Shown: positions 17,835 through 27,169 of the stretch, in pieces
How positions within the stretch are numbered: the stretch's first letter is position 1
How the letters are laid out: each line of letters opens with the position of its first letter
Notes under the pieces: model-generated
Databases searched by the model: none
Told to the model about the DNA's origin: nothing
The model's input: the letters and a program-made list of their open reading frames with translations, nothing else
Made by a program: the position numbers and the translations under genes
Assembly: GCF_002933295.1 (NCBI RefSeq)
Contig: NZ_PSSW01000006.1
Span: 124,001-188,000, forward strand
Reading direction: 5' to 3'
Origin: Marinobacter flavimaris
GTDB lineage: Bacteria > Pseudomonadota > Gammaproteobacteria > Pseudomonadales > Oleiphilaceae
DNA length: 64,000 nt

Positions 17835-19421
17835 TTACGCCGCTTCGTCTTCGCTCTCGTCCACAGAATTGCGGATCAGGAAGTCAAAGGCGCTGAGGGC
17901 GGCTTTGGAACCTTCGCCCATGGAGATCACGATCTGCTTGTAGGGCACGGTGGTCGCGTCGCCCGCCGCAAAGACACCCGGTATGGAGGTTTCATTGCGA
18001 TCGTTGACGATGATCTCACCGTGCTGGCTCAGTTCGATGTCACCCTTGAGCCATTCGGTGTTGGGCACCAGGCCAATCTGCACGAACACACCTTCCAGTG
18101 AGATGTGGTGCTGCTCACCGGACTTACGGTCGGTGTAGTTCAGGCCATTTACCTTGCCGTTTTCACCGGTGATCTCCGTGGTCTGTCCGGAGGTGATGAT
18201 TTCCACGTTCTTAAGGCTGCGCAGTTTCTTCTGCAGGACCTCATCAGCGCGCATTTCGGCACCGAACTCGATCAGGGTCACGTGGCCCACGATGCCGGCC
18301 AGGTCGATGGCGGCTTCCACACCGGAGTTACCACCGCCGATTACGGCAACACGCTTGCCCTTGAACAGGGGGCCGTCGCAGTGCGGGCAGTAGGCCACAC
18401 CCTTGTTGCGGTACTCTTCCTCTCCCGGAACGCCCATCTGGCGCCAGCGGGCACCGGTGGACAGCACCAGGCTGCGCGCTTTGAGAGTGGCACCGTTTTC
18501 CAACCTTACCTGGTGGAGCATGCCCGGGCGTGACGCCGGGATCAGCTTCTCCGCGCGCTGCATGTTCATGATATCCACGTCGTATTCCTTGACGTTTTGC
18601 TCCATGGCCGCCACCAGTTTCGGACCCTCGGTGTAGGGTACGGAAATCAGGTTCTCAATGCCCATGGTGTCAGCCACCTGGCCACCGAAACGCTCGGCCG
18701 CGATGCCGGTGGAAATGCCCTTCCGCGCAGCGTAGATAGCAGCAGAAGCGCCAGCCGGGCCGCCACCAATGATCAGGACCTCAAAGGCGTCTTTCTGATT
18801 GATTTTCTCGGCGTCTTTCTCGCTGGAGCTGGTGTCCAGCTTGGCAACAATTTCTTCCAGGGTCATACGGCCCTGGCCCCAGGGCTCACCGTTCATGTAA
18901 ACGCTGGGAACCGCCATGACTTCGCGCTGCTCCACTTCATCCTGGAACAGGGCCCCATCGATAGAGGTGTTCGTGATGTTCGGGTTCAGCACGCTCATGA
19001 GATTCAGTGCCTGAACCACATCCGGGCAGTTCTGGCAGGACAGGGAGAAGTAGGTCTCGAACTCGAACCGACCTTCCAGCGACTGAATCTGCTCAATCAC
19101 ATCCTGGGACGCCTTGGAGGGATGACCACCCACCTGCAGCAGGGCCAGGACCAGGGAAGTAAACTCGTGGCCCATGGGGATGCCCGCAAAGCGAACGCCA
19201 ATATCGGTGCCTACTCGGTTGATGGCGAAGGACGGACGACGCACGTCATTGGATTCTTCAGTGCGGAGACTGATCTTGGAAGACATCGGCTCCAGCTCTT
19301 CCAGCAGCTCCCGGAGTTCCTGGGACTTCTTGCTGTCGTCATAGGCCGCAACCAGCTCAATCGGCTGCTGCAGCTTGTCCATGTAGGCCTTGAGCTGTTC
19401 CTTGATATTGGCATCCAACAT
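17835..19421 (-). CDS. ahpF: alkyl hydroperoxide reductase subunit F
   Basis: 528 residues, standard for AhpF. The N-terminal double-thioredoxin domain carries the redox pair C129-Q-N-C132. The remainder is a thioredoxin-reductase-like flavoprotein with FAD motif [21 protein letters not shown], the second redox pair C345-P-H-C348, NADH motif [19 protein letters not shown] and the FAD-binding [15 protein letters not shown]. It passes electrons from NADH to the peroxiredoxin AhpC. The start has AAAGGAG at good spacing. ahpC is 1.5 kb away on the same strand with two genes of opposite strand between, not in the usual ahpCF operon. Confidence 0.97.
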   Translation of the reverse strand: MLDANIKEQLKAYMDKLQQPIELVAAYDDSKKSQELRELLEELEPMSSKISLRTEESNDVRRPSFAINRVGTDIGVRFAGIPMGHEFTSLVLALLQVGGHPSKASQDVIEQIQSLEGRFEFETYFSLSCQNCPDVVQALNLMSVLNPNITNTSIDGALFQDEVEQREVMAVPSVYMNGEPWGQGRMTLEEIVAKLDTSSSEKDAEKINQKDAFEVLIIGGGPAGASAAIYAARKGISTGIAAERFGGQVADTMGIENLISVPYTEGPKLVAAMEQNVKEYDVDIMNMQRAEKLIPASRPGMLHQVRLENGATLKARSLVLSTGARWRQMGVPGEEEYRNKGVAYCPHCDGPLFKGKRVAVIGGGNSGVEAAIDLAGIVGHVTLIEFGAEMRADEVLQKKLRSLKNVEIITSGQTTEITGENGKVNGLNYTDRKSGEQHHISLEGVFVQIGLVPNTEWLKGDIELSQHGEIIVNDRNETSIPGVFAAGDATTVPYKQIVISMGEGSKAALSAFDFLIRNSVDESEDEAA

Positions 19422-19544
19422 AGTCTGACTTCTCCTTTAAATTTCGGAACTAAGTATTTGAATCAAATACGGTGGTTAAGTTGAGTTGGTGCAACAATAC
19501 GGCCCCGCCACTCAATGCTCAAATTAATTGACCCAAACTGTTTG

Positions 19545-19559
19545 ATAGGGCTTTGCTAT
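19545..19559. promoter_or_regulatory. OxyR-like half-site ATAG-N7-CTAT between ahpF and DUF3581 genes
   Basis: ATAGGGCTTTGCTAT matches one dyad of the OxyR consensus (ATAG-N7-CTAT repeated). The second dyad expected 7 bp away is not recognisable on either side. It lies in the 259-bp divergent promoter region, 136 bp from the DUF3581 start and 124 bp from the ahpF start. Confidence 0.45.
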
Positions 19560-19680
19560 ACCTCCAGATTCACCGCTGCTCGGGGCTTGACCAATAGCGC
19601 ATATCCACCGAAAGCCTGCCGCAGTATGATGTTGTCATATCGTCGCAACATCATTCTCTGGTATCCAGAATAGGCAAAGC

Positions 19681-20436
19681 ATGTTTCTAGACCGTTTCCA
19701 CTCCGTCCAGGACGGACACGTCGTAATTTCCGCCCTGCAGGCAAGCCAGTTCGCCAAGGAAATTGCGGGGGATTTCAATCCCATCCACGACCCGGATGCC
19801 CGCCGTTTCTGCGTTCCAGGAGACCTGCTTTTCGCCATTGTGCTTGCTCGGTTCGGGCTGTCGGAGAATATGACCTTCCGGTTCCGCAGCCTGCTTGGAG
19901 AAAATGTGCCGCTCAAGTTCGTTGAAACCGAAAACACCATTGACGTCTGTGACGATGCCGGCAAGGTCTATATCGAGGTGGCCCGCAGTGGCGCGACAAC
20001 CCGGGATGAGGAGTTGATCGAGACCATCACCCGTGCCTATGTGGCGGCCTCCGGCAAGAACTTTCCCCATACCCTGAAACCTTTGATGGAGTCTAACGGG
20101 GTGATGTTCAATCCTGATCGCCCCATGGTGATGTACGAGAGCATGAGCCTGGCCCTGGAGAATCTGGATCTGCCCTCGCCCGGGCTGGAATTGCACAACG
20201 CCACCCTGGAGGCAGCCGGTAAACGGGGTAACGTTCTCCTGGAATACCGTCTGACCGCCGATCACACACCAGTGGGCGAAGTGACCAAACGGCTCGTATT
20301 AAGTGGTCTGCGGCCCTACTGTGCCGAGGCGATGGCCGGCGTAATTGAAGAGTTCTATCGCCTCAAGGCCCGGGGTGCCGACTATTTCAGCAAGGACAAC
20401 AGCGGAGACCACAGCAATGCCAATTCAGCCGGGTGA
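19681..20436 (+). CDS. DUF3581-family protein
   Basis: 251 residues, soluble, no signal peptide. The N-terminal FAKEIAGDFNPIHDPDARRFCVPGDLLFAIVL closely matches what I recall for DUF3581 proteins. The GDFNPIHD segment is also reminiscent of the hydratase motif of MaoC/hot-dog enzymes, so a hot-dog fold binding an acyl or related thioester is plausible but unproven. Its 3' end overlaps the start of a peroxiredoxin gene by 20 bp, implying translational coupling, and it lies between ahpF and ahpC. A role in peroxide or lipid-peroxide metabolism is an inference from that context only. Confidence 0.8.
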   Translation: MFLDRFHSVQDGHVVISALQASQFAKEIAGDFNPIHDPDARRFCVPGDLLFAIVLARFGLSENMTFRFRSLLGENVPLKFVETENTIDVCDDAGKVYIEVARSGATTRDEELIETITRAYVAASGKNFPHTLKPLMESNGVMFNPDRPMVMYESMSLALENLDLPSPGLELHNATLEAAGKRGNVLLEYRLTADHTPVGEVTKRLVLSGLRPYCAEAMAGVIEEFYRLKARGADYFSKDNSGDHSNANSAG

Positions 20437-20893
20437 TACCCTGCCAGACATCGAACTTCAGGTAATGGGCGAAAAAGGCCCTGAGAAAGTCCGTACCAGT
20501 GAACTTTTTGCCGGCAAGAAAGCCGTTCTGTTTGCCGTACCCGGCGCGTTTACCCCCACCTGTTCAGCCGCCCATTTACCCGGTTTTGTGGTAAATGCCG
20601 ACAAACTGCGGGCCAAAGGCATCGACAGCATCGTTTGCACATCAGTGAACGATGCGTTTGTAATGGACGCCTGGGGCAAGGCCCACAACGCCGAAGAGAT
20701 CATCATGCTGGCTGATGGCGTGGCAGAGTTCGCCAAGGCTCTGGATCTGACCCAGGATCGGACCGCGAACGGCATGGGCATTCGTAGCCAGCGCTACGCC
20801 ATGATCGTGAATGACGGCAAGGTTGAGCTGCTGAATATCGACGCCCAGGGATTGGACGAGACCAGCGCCGAAACCATTCTAGAGGCTCTCTGA
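20417..20893 (+). CDS. peroxiredoxin, Prx5-like
   Basis: 158 residues from the ATG at 20417, with GGAG 9 nt upstream. The domain is the Prx5/AhpE-type thioredoxin fold: the peroxidatic Cys C49 sits in FAVPGAFTPTCSAAHLPGFV, followed by VNDAFVMDAWGKAH and a late GIRSQRYAMIVNDGKVE strand. It reduces hydroperoxides using a thiol donor such as glutaredoxin or thioredoxin. No glutaredoxin domain is fused at the C-terminus. It overlaps the DUF3581 gene by 20 bp and ends before a shared terminator facing ahpC. Confidence 0.94.
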   Translation: MPIQPGDTLPDIELQVMGEKGPEKVRTSELFAGKKAVLFAVPGAFTPTCSAAHLPGFVVNADKLRAKGIDSIVCTSVNDAFVMDAWGKAHNAEEIIMLADGVAEFAKALDLTQDRTANGMGIRSQRYAMIVNDGKVELLNIDAQGLDETSAETILEAL

Positions 20894-20916
20894 ACCTCAC
20901 TTTTTCGTCAGACATA

Positions 20917-20945
20917 AAAAAACCCCGGATTTTCCGGGGTTTTTT
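20917..20945. terminator. bidirectional rho-independent terminator (peroxiredoxin / ahpC)
   Basis: Stem CCCCGGA / TCCGGGG (20923-20929, 20933-20939) with a TTT loop, flanked by A-rich sequence on the left and six T residues on the right. It terminates the rightward peroxiredoxin gene and the leftward ahpC gene. Confidence 0.93.
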
Positions 20946-20971
20946 GTAACCAAGCTTTCCATTCGGAGAGC

Positions 20972-21535
20972 TTAGATCTTGCCAACCAGGTCCAGTGACG
21001 GAGTCAGCGTTTCTTCGCCTTCCTTCCACTTGGCCGGGCATACTTCGCCAGGATTCTTGCGAACGTACTGAGCGGCTTTCACTTTGCGCATCAGGTCGTC
21101 AGCGTCACGGCCGATACCTTCAGCAGTGATTTCCATCGCCTGGATAACGCCGTCCGGATCGATCAGGAAGGTAGCGCGGTCTGCCAGGCCCTGACCTTCG
21201 CGCATCACACCAAAGTTGTTGGTGATGGTGCCGTTCTGGTCGCCAACCATGTAGTAGTTGATCTTACCGATGGTCTCGGAGCTGCTGTGCCATGCCTTGT
21301 GGGTGAAGTGCGTGTCGGTAGACACGGAGAATACTTCAACGCCCAGCTTTTGCAGCTCTTCGTACTTGTCAGCCACGTCGCCCAGCTCGGTCGGGCACAC
21401 GAAAGTGAAGTCGGCCGGGTAGAAGAAAAATACCGCCCATTTGCCTTTCACGTCTGCTTCGCTGATCTCAACGAACTCGCCGTTTTTGAAGGCGGTAGCG
21501 TTGAACGGTTTGATCTCGCTGTTAATGATGCCCAT
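20972..21535 (-). CDS. ahpC: alkyl hydroperoxide reductase subunit C (typical 2-Cys peroxiredoxin)
   Basis: 187 residues from the ATG at 21535, which has AAGGAG 8 nt upstream; a 9-residue upstream extension is rejected. The peroxidatic cysteine is C47 in [13 protein letters not shown] and the resolving cysteine C166 in [10 protein letters not shown]. The [18 protein letters not shown] and [17 protein letters not shown] segments are AhpC-specific. It reduces organic hydroperoxides and H2O2 and is recycled by AhpF. An OxyR-like palindrome lies about 95-125 bp upstream of the start. Confidence 0.97.
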   Translation of the reverse strand: MGIINSEIKPFNATAFKNGEFVEISEADVKGKWAVFFFYPADFTFVCPTELGDVADKYEELQKLGVEVFSVSTDTHFTHKAWHSSSETIGKINYYMVGDQNGTITNNFGVMREGQGLADRATFLIDPDGVIQAMEITAEGIGRDADDLMRKVKAAQYVRKNPGEVCPAKWKEGEETLTPSLDLVGKI

Positions 21536-21628
21536 TAAAGAACTCCTTGTTGATGGATTCATAAGTTAATGAATTTGTGGCGCCCACAGTACGGATATCG
21601 GCGATGCGGATAAAATTGATAATTCCCA

Positions 21629-21659
21629 AGCCAGGGATAGAAAAAACCTATCTCTGGCT
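21629..21659. promoter_or_regulatory. OxyR-like palindrome upstream of ahpC
   Basis: ATAG (21637-21640), 7 bp, CTAT (21648-21651) embedded in a 31-bp near-perfect inverted repeat whose arms are AGCCAGgGATAG and CTATCtCTGGCT. The ATAG-N7-CTAT spacing is that of an OxyR dyad, and ahpC is a classical OxyR target. The same sequence could fold as an RNA hairpin at the end of the choline operon transcript, but no U tract follows on that strand. Confidence 0.6.
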
Positions 21660-21697
21660 TCTGAAGGGAATTTTTCCGCCACCCCGTTTATGGGGTC

Positions 21698-22915
21698 TTA
21701 ACCAGCCAGTTCAATCTTTCCAAAGTCCAGAATATTTTCTTTCGGTGACGCTTTAATGGCAGCCACTTCTGCCCGCTTGTTCGCCAGGATATAGACGAAG
21801 CAGCCAAAATACAGTGCAATCACCAGGGCGCCAACCCACTGAATCCGCAGGAAATCCAGCTGGAACAGCATGGTCAGACCAACCATCGCCAGGAAATTGA
21901 ACACCACATAGTTCACCCGTCCCAGGCGCTGGGCGGTGAGATTCAGGTTGTCTGTGTACAGACGGATCAGCGAATCCAGTGAGTTCACCACCATCAACAC
22001 ACCCACCGAAATCATGGCGAGATTGGTGAACGCCGCAATCTGCAGGCCTTCCGCGTGGTAGTGGTAAAGCACGGTAAACCAGACACCAATGGCGATGGAC
22101 GGTACCACCAGCATGGCAATCAAGAGCTGCCAGGTGCGGATACCGCTCACGAAACGGACGGTGAACTGGCCGATCATGATGCTCCAGGCAAACCACCAGA
22201 ACAGGTAGAACTCGTGGTAGTCGTTGATCGGCAGGGCAAACTGGTGGATGTTGGCGAAGTACTCGCCGATCAATCCGGCGGTGCCAAAGAAGTCTGCCGG
22301 TGAGCCCGCGCCCATAACAAACGCCCGGAACCACATGCCCACGATCAGGGCAATAAACAACAGGCTCGAGCCCAGACTGAGGATGCGCACATATTTGATC
22401 TTGGAGCTGGAATAGACCGCCAGCGCAATCGAGGCAAATACAATGAAGTAGAACGCTGGCACCACCGATTCGCCATCACCTAGCATGGGCAGGTACCAGG
22501 GCAGATTCACCAGCAGCAGATAGGCGGTAAACGCACAGGTGCCGATGATCACCACGTTATTTACGACCTTTACCAACGGAATCTCAAAGAACTGCACCCG
22601 CGGCTCAATGATCGCGAAGTAAAAACAGGTCAGGAAATAGAAGCCCCAGATCAGGAACGCCCAGAACCCGAACTCGATAGCCAGGGGGTTGGCAAAGCCG
22701 TACTCAGGGTTCGCAGACAGATCGCCATAGCCACCGAACTCGGTCAGCGGGAACATGATCAGCCCCACATCCAGACCGGAGGTGAACAGGATGGCGATAA
22801 AGGTGAAGGTGCGGACGGGCGTCACGCCGATGCACTGGATGTCCCACCATTTGTACAAAATCAGCACAATGGCGGCGAAGGTGAAGATCAGACCTGCAGA
22901 TAACCAGAGTGTCAT
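21698..22915 (-). CDS. short, divergent BCCT-family transporter (choline/betaine type)
   Basis: 405 residues, almost entirely hydrophobic helices (about ten to twelve). FTSGLDVGLIMFPLTEFGGYG corresponds to the glycine-rich first-helix region of BCCT carriers. FYLFWWFAWSIMIGQFTVRFVSG corresponds to their Trp-rich signature with the following Arg-x3-Gly. Ordinary BCCT proteins have 500-680 residues, so this is a compact variant without the long cytoplasmic tails. It is the last gene of the betIBA unit, so uptake of choline or a betaine is likely. Its ATG overlaps the stop of a 14-codon leader ORF; it also has its own GGAGG 5 nt upstream. Confidence 0.8.
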   Translation of the reverse strand: MTLWLSAGLIFTFAAIVLILYKWWDIQCIGVTPVRTFTFIAILFTSGLDVGLIMFPLTEFGGYGDLSANPEYGFANPLAIEFGFWAFLIWGFYFLTCFYFAIIEPRVQFFEIPLVKVVNNVVIIGTCAFTAYLLLVNLPWYLPMLGDGESVVPAFYFIVFASIALAVYSSSKIKYVRILSLGSSLLFIALIVGMWFRAFVMGAGSPADFFGTAGLIGEYFANIHQFALPINDYHEFYLFWWFAWSIMIGQFTVRFVSGIRTWQLLIAMLVVPSIAIGVWFTVLYHYHAEGLQIAAFTNLAMISVGVLMVVNSLDSLIRLYTDNLNLTAQRLGRVNYVVFNFLAMVGLTMLFQLDFLRIQWVGALVIALYFGCFVYILANKRAEVAAIKASPKENILDFGKIELAG

Positions 22916-22956
22916 AAGGTCCTCCGGTTACTTTGTTTCTTTGCAATGAACAGCAT
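22912..22956 (-). CDS. 14-codon leader peptide coupled to the BCCT transporter gene
   Basis: ATG at 22956 is preceded by a perfect AGGAGG at 7-nt spacing and encodes MLFIAKKQSNRRTL. Its TGA overlaps the transporter ATG as ATGA, the classical arrangement for translational coupling. The peptide has no obvious repeat of one amino acid, so attenuation by a charged tRNA is not implied. That it is translated is inferred from the ribosome site and overlap. Confidence 0.55.
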   Translation of the reverse strand: MLFIAKKQSNRRTL

Positions 22957-23087
22957 GGGTGTTCCTCCTCTACTTGGTAAGCGCTGCTTCTTTCGAATCG
23001 GACACAAACCCAGGACTTGCCTATCGGGCGCCCGAAAACGGCAGAACACCGTCGCGCTGATAGGGAAATCCTGAGGGCTTGCAAAAC

Positions 23088-23110
23088 CCCGGGCGCGTTG
23101 CACGCCCGGG
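23088..23110 (-). terminator. GC-rich hairpin between betA and the transporter gene
   Basis: Stem CCCGGGCG / CGCCCGGG with a 7-nt loop, 15 bp past the betA stop. On the minus strand it is followed by GTTTTGC, a very short U tract. It may terminate part of the transcription or stabilise the betIBA message upstream of the transporter. Confidence 0.5.
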
Positions 23111-23125
23111 TGGGATGACGACGCG

Positions 23126-24820
23126 CTATGCGAGCGCGCGCTTTGCCTGTCCCGGTCGCTGACGTGTCTGCCACTGGTCGTCCATTACCACAGGCGCGTC
23201 AGAGGGTTGCAGGGGCTCCCTGCCCCGGATCAGATCGGCTGCCCGCTCGGCCACCATGATGGTGGGCGAATTCAGGTTGCCATTGGGTATGGTCGGGAAG
23301 ATGGACGAATCCACCACCCTGAGATTCCGGATACCGTGAACCCGCGTCTCCGGGTCCACCACCGCCAGCTCGTCGGTGCCCATCTTGCAGGAGCAGGACG
23401 GGTGGTAGGCGCTCTCCACCGCCTGGCGGACAAACGCATCAATTTCCTCGTCGGTCTGGACCTCGGCACCGGGCTGGATCTCCGCTCCCCGGTACTCGTC
23501 CATGGCCGGCTGGTTGATGATTTCCCGGGTCAGGCGCACACAGTCCCGGAAGCCCTCCCGGTCTGCCTCGTGCTGCAGATAATTGAAGCGGATGGTCGGT
23601 GCCTGTTTCGGGTCGGCCGATTGCACATGCACAAAGCCCCGACTTTTCGGCTTGTTGTGACCAATGTGCAGCTGGAATCCGTCTCCGTTGAAGGCTTCTT
23701 TACCGTCGTAGCGCATGGCTGCCGGTAAGAAGTGATATTGCAGGTCGGGCCACTCGACGCCGGCCTTGGACCGGATAAAGCCACAGGACTCGAAGTGATT
23801 GGTGGCGCCCAGGCCGTCCTTGCGGAGAATCCAGCGAACACCGATCTTCAGCTTGTTCCACCAATCCAGCTTGCCGTTGAGCGACACCGGCTGTTTGCAG
23901 CGGTACTGGAAGTAGAACTCCAGGTGGTCCTGCAGGTTCTCACCGACGCCTGGTAACTCGTGCTTTACCTCGATACCAGCCTTTTCCAGTACCTCACGCT
24001 TGCCAATCCCGGACAGCTGGAGCAGATGGGGTGAGCCGATCGAGCCGGCCGATAGGATGACCTCTTCGGCGGCCTTCGCCTCGTGTACCTTGCCACCCTG
24101 CTCGTAACGGACACCGGTGGCGGTTTTGCCATCCCGTCCATCCAAAAGCACCTTGTGCACCAGGGCATGGGTGACCACGGTCAGGTTATCCCGCTCCATG
24201 GCCGGGCGCAGATAGGCATTGGCGGTGGACCAGCGACGCCCGTTCTTGACGGTCATGTGCATGGCGCCGAAGCCTTCCTGCTGGGTACCGTTGTAATCGT
24301 CGGTTTCGAAATACCCGGCATCGGAACCCGCCCTGATAAAGGCCTTATAGAGCGGATTCTGCATGTTGTTGCCGTTATTGACACCGAGCGGGCCCTTATC
24401 GCCCCGGTAGTCATTGCCGCCAAAGGCCCAGGTCTCGGCCTTCCTGAAATAGGGCAGGACGTTGCGGTAATGCCAGCCGGTAGCGCCCTCGGAATCCCAT
24501 TCGTCAAAATCCCGGGCGTGGCCACGGACATACACCATGCCGTTGATGGAGGAGGAACCACCCAGCACCTTGCCCCGGGGGCAGTGCATGCGGCGGTTGT
24601 CCAGGAACGGCTCCGGCTCGGTCTCGAACTGCCAGGCGTATTTTTTGGTGTTCATGGGAATGGACAGGGCGGTGGGCATCTGGATGAAGATGCTCTTGTC
24701 GCTGCCGCCGGTTTCCAGCAGCAGCACCCGGTGGCGCGCGTCCTCGGTCAGGCGGTTGGCCAGTACACAACCGGCGGAACCCGCACCCACAATGATGTAG
24801 TCGTATCGATTTTCTGTCAT
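23126..24820 (-). CDS. betA: choline dehydrogenase
   Basis: 564 residues, a GMC-family flavoprotein. It opens with the FAD motif [19 protein letters not shown], continues with [30 protein letters not shown] (GMC signature 1) and [23 protein letters not shown] (signature 2), and ends with the active-site region [13 protein letters not shown] and a [28 protein letters not shown] tail. It oxidises choline to betaine aldehyde at the membrane, the first step to glycine betaine. GAGGAG precedes the start; betB ends 27 bp upstream. Confidence 0.97.
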   Translation of the reverse strand: MTENRYDYIIVGAGSAGCVLANRLTEDARHRVLLLETGGSDKSIFIQMPTALSIPMNTKKYAWQFETEPEPFLDNRRMHCPRGKVLGGSSSINGMVYVRGHARDFDEWDSEGATGWHYRNVLPYFRKAETWAFGGNDYRGDKGPLGVNNGNNMQNPLYKAFIRAGSDAGYFETDDYNGTQQEGFGAMHMTVKNGRRWSTANAYLRPAMERDNLTVVTHALVHKVLLDGRDGKTATGVRYEQGGKVHEAKAAEEVILSAGSIGSPHLLQLSGIGKREVLEKAGIEVKHELPGVGENLQDHLEFYFQYRCKQPVSLNGKLDWWNKLKIGVRWILRKDGLGATNHFESCGFIRSKAGVEWPDLQYHFLPAAMRYDGKEAFNGDGFQLHIGHNKPKSRGFVHVQSADPKQAPTIRFNYLQHEADREGFRDCVRLTREIINQPAMDEYRGAEIQPGAEVQTDEEIDAFVRQAVESAYHPSCSCKMGTDELAVVDPETRVHGIRNLRVVDSSIFPTIPNGNLNSPTIMVAERAADLIRGREPLQPSDAPVVMDDQWQTRQRPGQAKRALA

Positions 24821-24847
24821 ACGCGTTCTCCTCTGTGGCCTTCGGGG

Positions 24848-26317
24848 TTAAAACGGAGCGTCGAGGTCTTCCATCCCCACATACACCGACTTGATCTGGG
24901 TGTAATGCGCGATGGTCTCGCGTCCGTTTTCCCGGCCGATGCCGGAGAGTTTGTAGCCGCCCACCGGCATTTCCGCCGGGGAGGCGCCGTAGCTGTTGAT
25001 CCAGCAGATGCCGGCCTGAATCTGGTGAATGACCCGGTGCGCCCGACGGATATCGTTGGTGAATACGCCAGCGGCCAGCCCCGTATCCGTGTTATTCGCG
25101 CGGGCAATTACCTCGTCCTCATCGCGGAAAGTGAGAACCGACATCACCGGCCCGAAAATCTCTTCCTTTACGATGGTCATATCATCGGTGCAGTCGGTGA
25201 AAATGGTGGGTTCCACAAAATAGCCGCCTTTGGAATCCTCCGGCTCGAAGGCCCGACCGCCGTGGCTGAGAGTAGCGCCCTCGGACAGGCCTTTGGCGAT
25301 GTAATCGAGCACCAGATCCCGGTGTTTTGCGGAGATGAGCGCGCCGAAATTGGTGTCCGGATTCATCGGGTCGCCAGGCTTGATATTGTTGCGGGTGCGT
25401 TCCAGCAGACGTTCGATAAAGCGCGGGTACAGATCTTCATGAACAAACACCCGGGTGCCGTTGGTGCAGATCTCACCTTGGGTGTAGAAGTTGCCGACCA
25501 TGGCGGCGGAAATGGCGTTCTCGAGATCCGCATCGTCAAAGATGATCAGCGGTGACTTCCCGCCCAGCTCCATGGTGACGTCCTTCAGGGTGGAGGATGC
25601 CGCTGCCATCACCTTCTTGCCGGTGGCCACTTCTCCCGTGAAGGAGACCTTGGCAATCTCCGGGTGGTGGGTCAGCCACTGGCCAACTTCGGCGGCGCCC
25701 TGCACCACGTTGAACACGCCCGCCGGCACGCCCGCTTCGGTAAAGATTTCCGCCAGCTTCACCGCACCCATGGGGGTTTCCTCGGATGGCTTGAAGATCA
25801 TGGCGTTACCGCAGGCCAGGGCCGGCGCGGATTTCCAGCAGGCGATCTGGATCGGGTAGTTCCAGGCGCCAATGCCGGCACAGATGCCCAGGGGCTCCCG
25901 GCGGGTGTAGTAAAAATCACCGCCCAGGTCCTGTTGGTTACCTTCGATGGAGGGTGCCAGGCCGGCAAAGAACTCAACCGCATCGGCACCGGTGACCACA
26001 TCCACGGCTTCTGCTTCCTGCCAGGGCTTGCCAGTATCGCGCACCTCTGCGGCAGCCAATTCATCATTACGCTCTCTCAGAAGCGCAACCGCCCGAAGCA
26101 GAATCCGGCTGCGCTCGATGGCAGTCATGGCAGACCACTCGGAAAAACCGGCGCGGGCACTTTCAATGGCGGCCTGCTGCACGGATTCATCCGCCACTTC
26201 CACTTCGTAGATAACCTGACCCGTGGCCGGGTTCACCACAGGGAAGGTTTCGCCGGTGCTGTTGGCCAGGAAACGGCCATGGACGAAATTCTGAACAACA
26301 GGAAGAGATGCAGACAT
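24848..26317 (-). CDS. betB: betaine aldehyde dehydrogenase
   Basis: 489 residues. Aldehyde dehydrogenase landmarks are [12 protein letters not shown] (NAD-binding), [19 protein letters not shown] with the general-base Glu, [18 protein letters not shown] containing the catalytic Cys, and [14 protein letters not shown]. The context between betI and betA fixes the function: NAD(P)-dependent oxidation of betaine aldehyde to glycine betaine, the osmoprotectant. Start preceded by GAGG; 63 bp separate it from betI. Confidence 0.97.
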   Translation of the reverse strand: MSASLPVVQNFVHGRFLANSTGETFPVVNPATGQVIYEVEVADESVQQAAIESARAGFSEWSAMTAIERSRILLRAVALLRERNDELAAAEVRDTGKPWQEAEAVDVVTGADAVEFFAGLAPSIEGNQQDLGGDFYYTRREPLGICAGIGAWNYPIQIACWKSAPALACGNAMIFKPSEETPMGAVKLAEIFTEAGVPAGVFNVVQGAAEVGQWLTHHPEIAKVSFTGEVATGKKVMAAASSTLKDVTMELGGKSPLIIFDDADLENAISAAMVGNFYTQGEICTNGTRVFVHEDLYPRFIERLLERTRNNIKPGDPMNPDTNFGALISAKHRDLVLDYIAKGLSEGATLSHGGRAFEPEDSKGGYFVEPTIFTDCTDDMTIVKEEIFGPVMSVLTFRDEDEVIARANNTDTGLAAGVFTNDIRRAHRVIHQIQAGICWINSYGASPAEMPVGGYKLSGIGRENGRETIAHYTQIKSVYVGMEDLDAPF

Positions 26318-26380
26318 AGTCGGTAATTAACCTCAGTTCGGTGTCTTCAGGCCTTGTGGGCCGTTCGAATCAATCCCGGC

Positions 26381-26974
26381 TCAGGCGGTTGCCTGCGCCA
26401 GTGTCTCGTGGACAAATTTCTTGCAGAGCCGCTCACCGGCTTCAAAACTCTCTGCCGGGTCCAGGCTCAGGGCACTGCGCAACCAGAACCCATCGATCAT
26501 TGCCGCGGTTTGCCGGGCGGCCTCGGTCGCCGCAGCCGGTTCAAGCACCTGTGCGAAGGAATATCGCAGGTTGCTGTACAGCCGGGCGTTGTTGATCTTC
26601 TGCAGCCGCTTGAGCCCCGGCTCATGCATCGACCGGGCCCAGAAGCTCAGCCAGGTCTTGGCCGCCAGCGCCGAGCGCTGAAACTCGGAAAAGTTCGACT
26701 CGATGATGCAATTGAGCCGCTGTTCCGGGGAGCGGTCGGTCTTGGCCATGCGCTCCCGCAGTTCCTTGCCCAGTTGATCGAGCAGATAACGCAGGGCCGC
26801 CTCAATCAGACCCTGCTTGCCGCCGAAATAATGGCTGATAATCCCGGAGGACATGCCCGCCCGTTTGCTGATGCTCACAATGGTGGTGTTCTGCATGCCC
26901 AGCTCGGCAATCGAATGCATGGTGGCTTCAATCAGCTGCTGCTTGCGTGTGTCTTTGACCCCAACTTTTGGCAT
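26381..26974 (-). CDS. betI: TetR-family repressor of the choline operon
   Basis: 197 residues from the ATG at 26974 (MPKVGVKDTRKQQLIEAT), the conserved BetI start; the longer frame upstream runs into the operator. The TetR-type HTH is MQNTTIVSISKRAGMSSGIISHYFGGKQGL, and the C-terminal half includes WLSFWARSMHEPGLKRLQ, found in BetI proteins. It represses the bet genes until choline binds. The 32-bp palindrome at 27034-27065 is its predicted operator. Confidence 0.95.
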   Translation of the reverse strand: MPKVGVKDTRKQQLIEATMHSIAELGMQNTTIVSISKRAGMSSGIISHYFGGKQGLIEAALRYLLDQLGKELRERMAKTDRSPEQRLNCIIESNFSEFQRSALAAKTWLSFWARSMHEPGLKRLQKINNARLYSNLRYSFAQVLEPAAATEAARQTAAMIDGFWLRSALSLDPAESFEAGERLCKKFVHETLAQATA

Positions 26975-27033
26975 GGCGGCTTCGGTTACTCGTCTTGTTT
27001 CCGGTGTTGAAAAGCAGCACCAATCAGCCCTGC

Positions 27034-27065
27034 TTTTTATTAATTGAACGTTCAATTAATAAAAA
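27034..27065. promoter_or_regulatory. BetI operator palindrome
   Basis: A perfect 32-bp inverted repeat centred at 27049/27050 with core ATTGAACGTTCAAT, flanked by T5 and A5. The core equals the BetI recognition sequence known from E. coli. It lies 60-91 bp upstream of betI. Confidence 0.85.
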
Positions 27066-27169
27066 TCTTACAGAAGCGAGGCGGGGAATTCAAACCTGAT
27101 CAGAAAGCAGGGAAGCCTCGCGCCACTCTGATATGGCGCGGTTGTGACGGCAGGAAGGGCAAGCAAATA

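Noticed and set aside
19523..19559. A full four-part OxyR site in the ahpF promoter region
   Set aside because: Only one ATAG-N7-CTAT dyad is convincing; the neighbouring quarter sites match two or three of four bases at best.
22912..23103. A 63-codon minus-strand frame ending in the leader peptide as a full gene
   Set aside because: The upstream part has no ribosome site or recognisable sequence; only the final 14 codons are preceded by a Shine-Dalgarno sequence.
24083..25555. A 490-codon open frame on the plus strand opposite betA and betB
   Set aside because: It spans two genes whose products are unmistakable; codon usage and composition are those of an antisense shadow.
27119..27140. 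CGCGCCA / TGGCGCG hairpin as a terminator for the 70-residue gene
   Set aside because: No T run on the minus strand; kept only as a note in that gene's entry.
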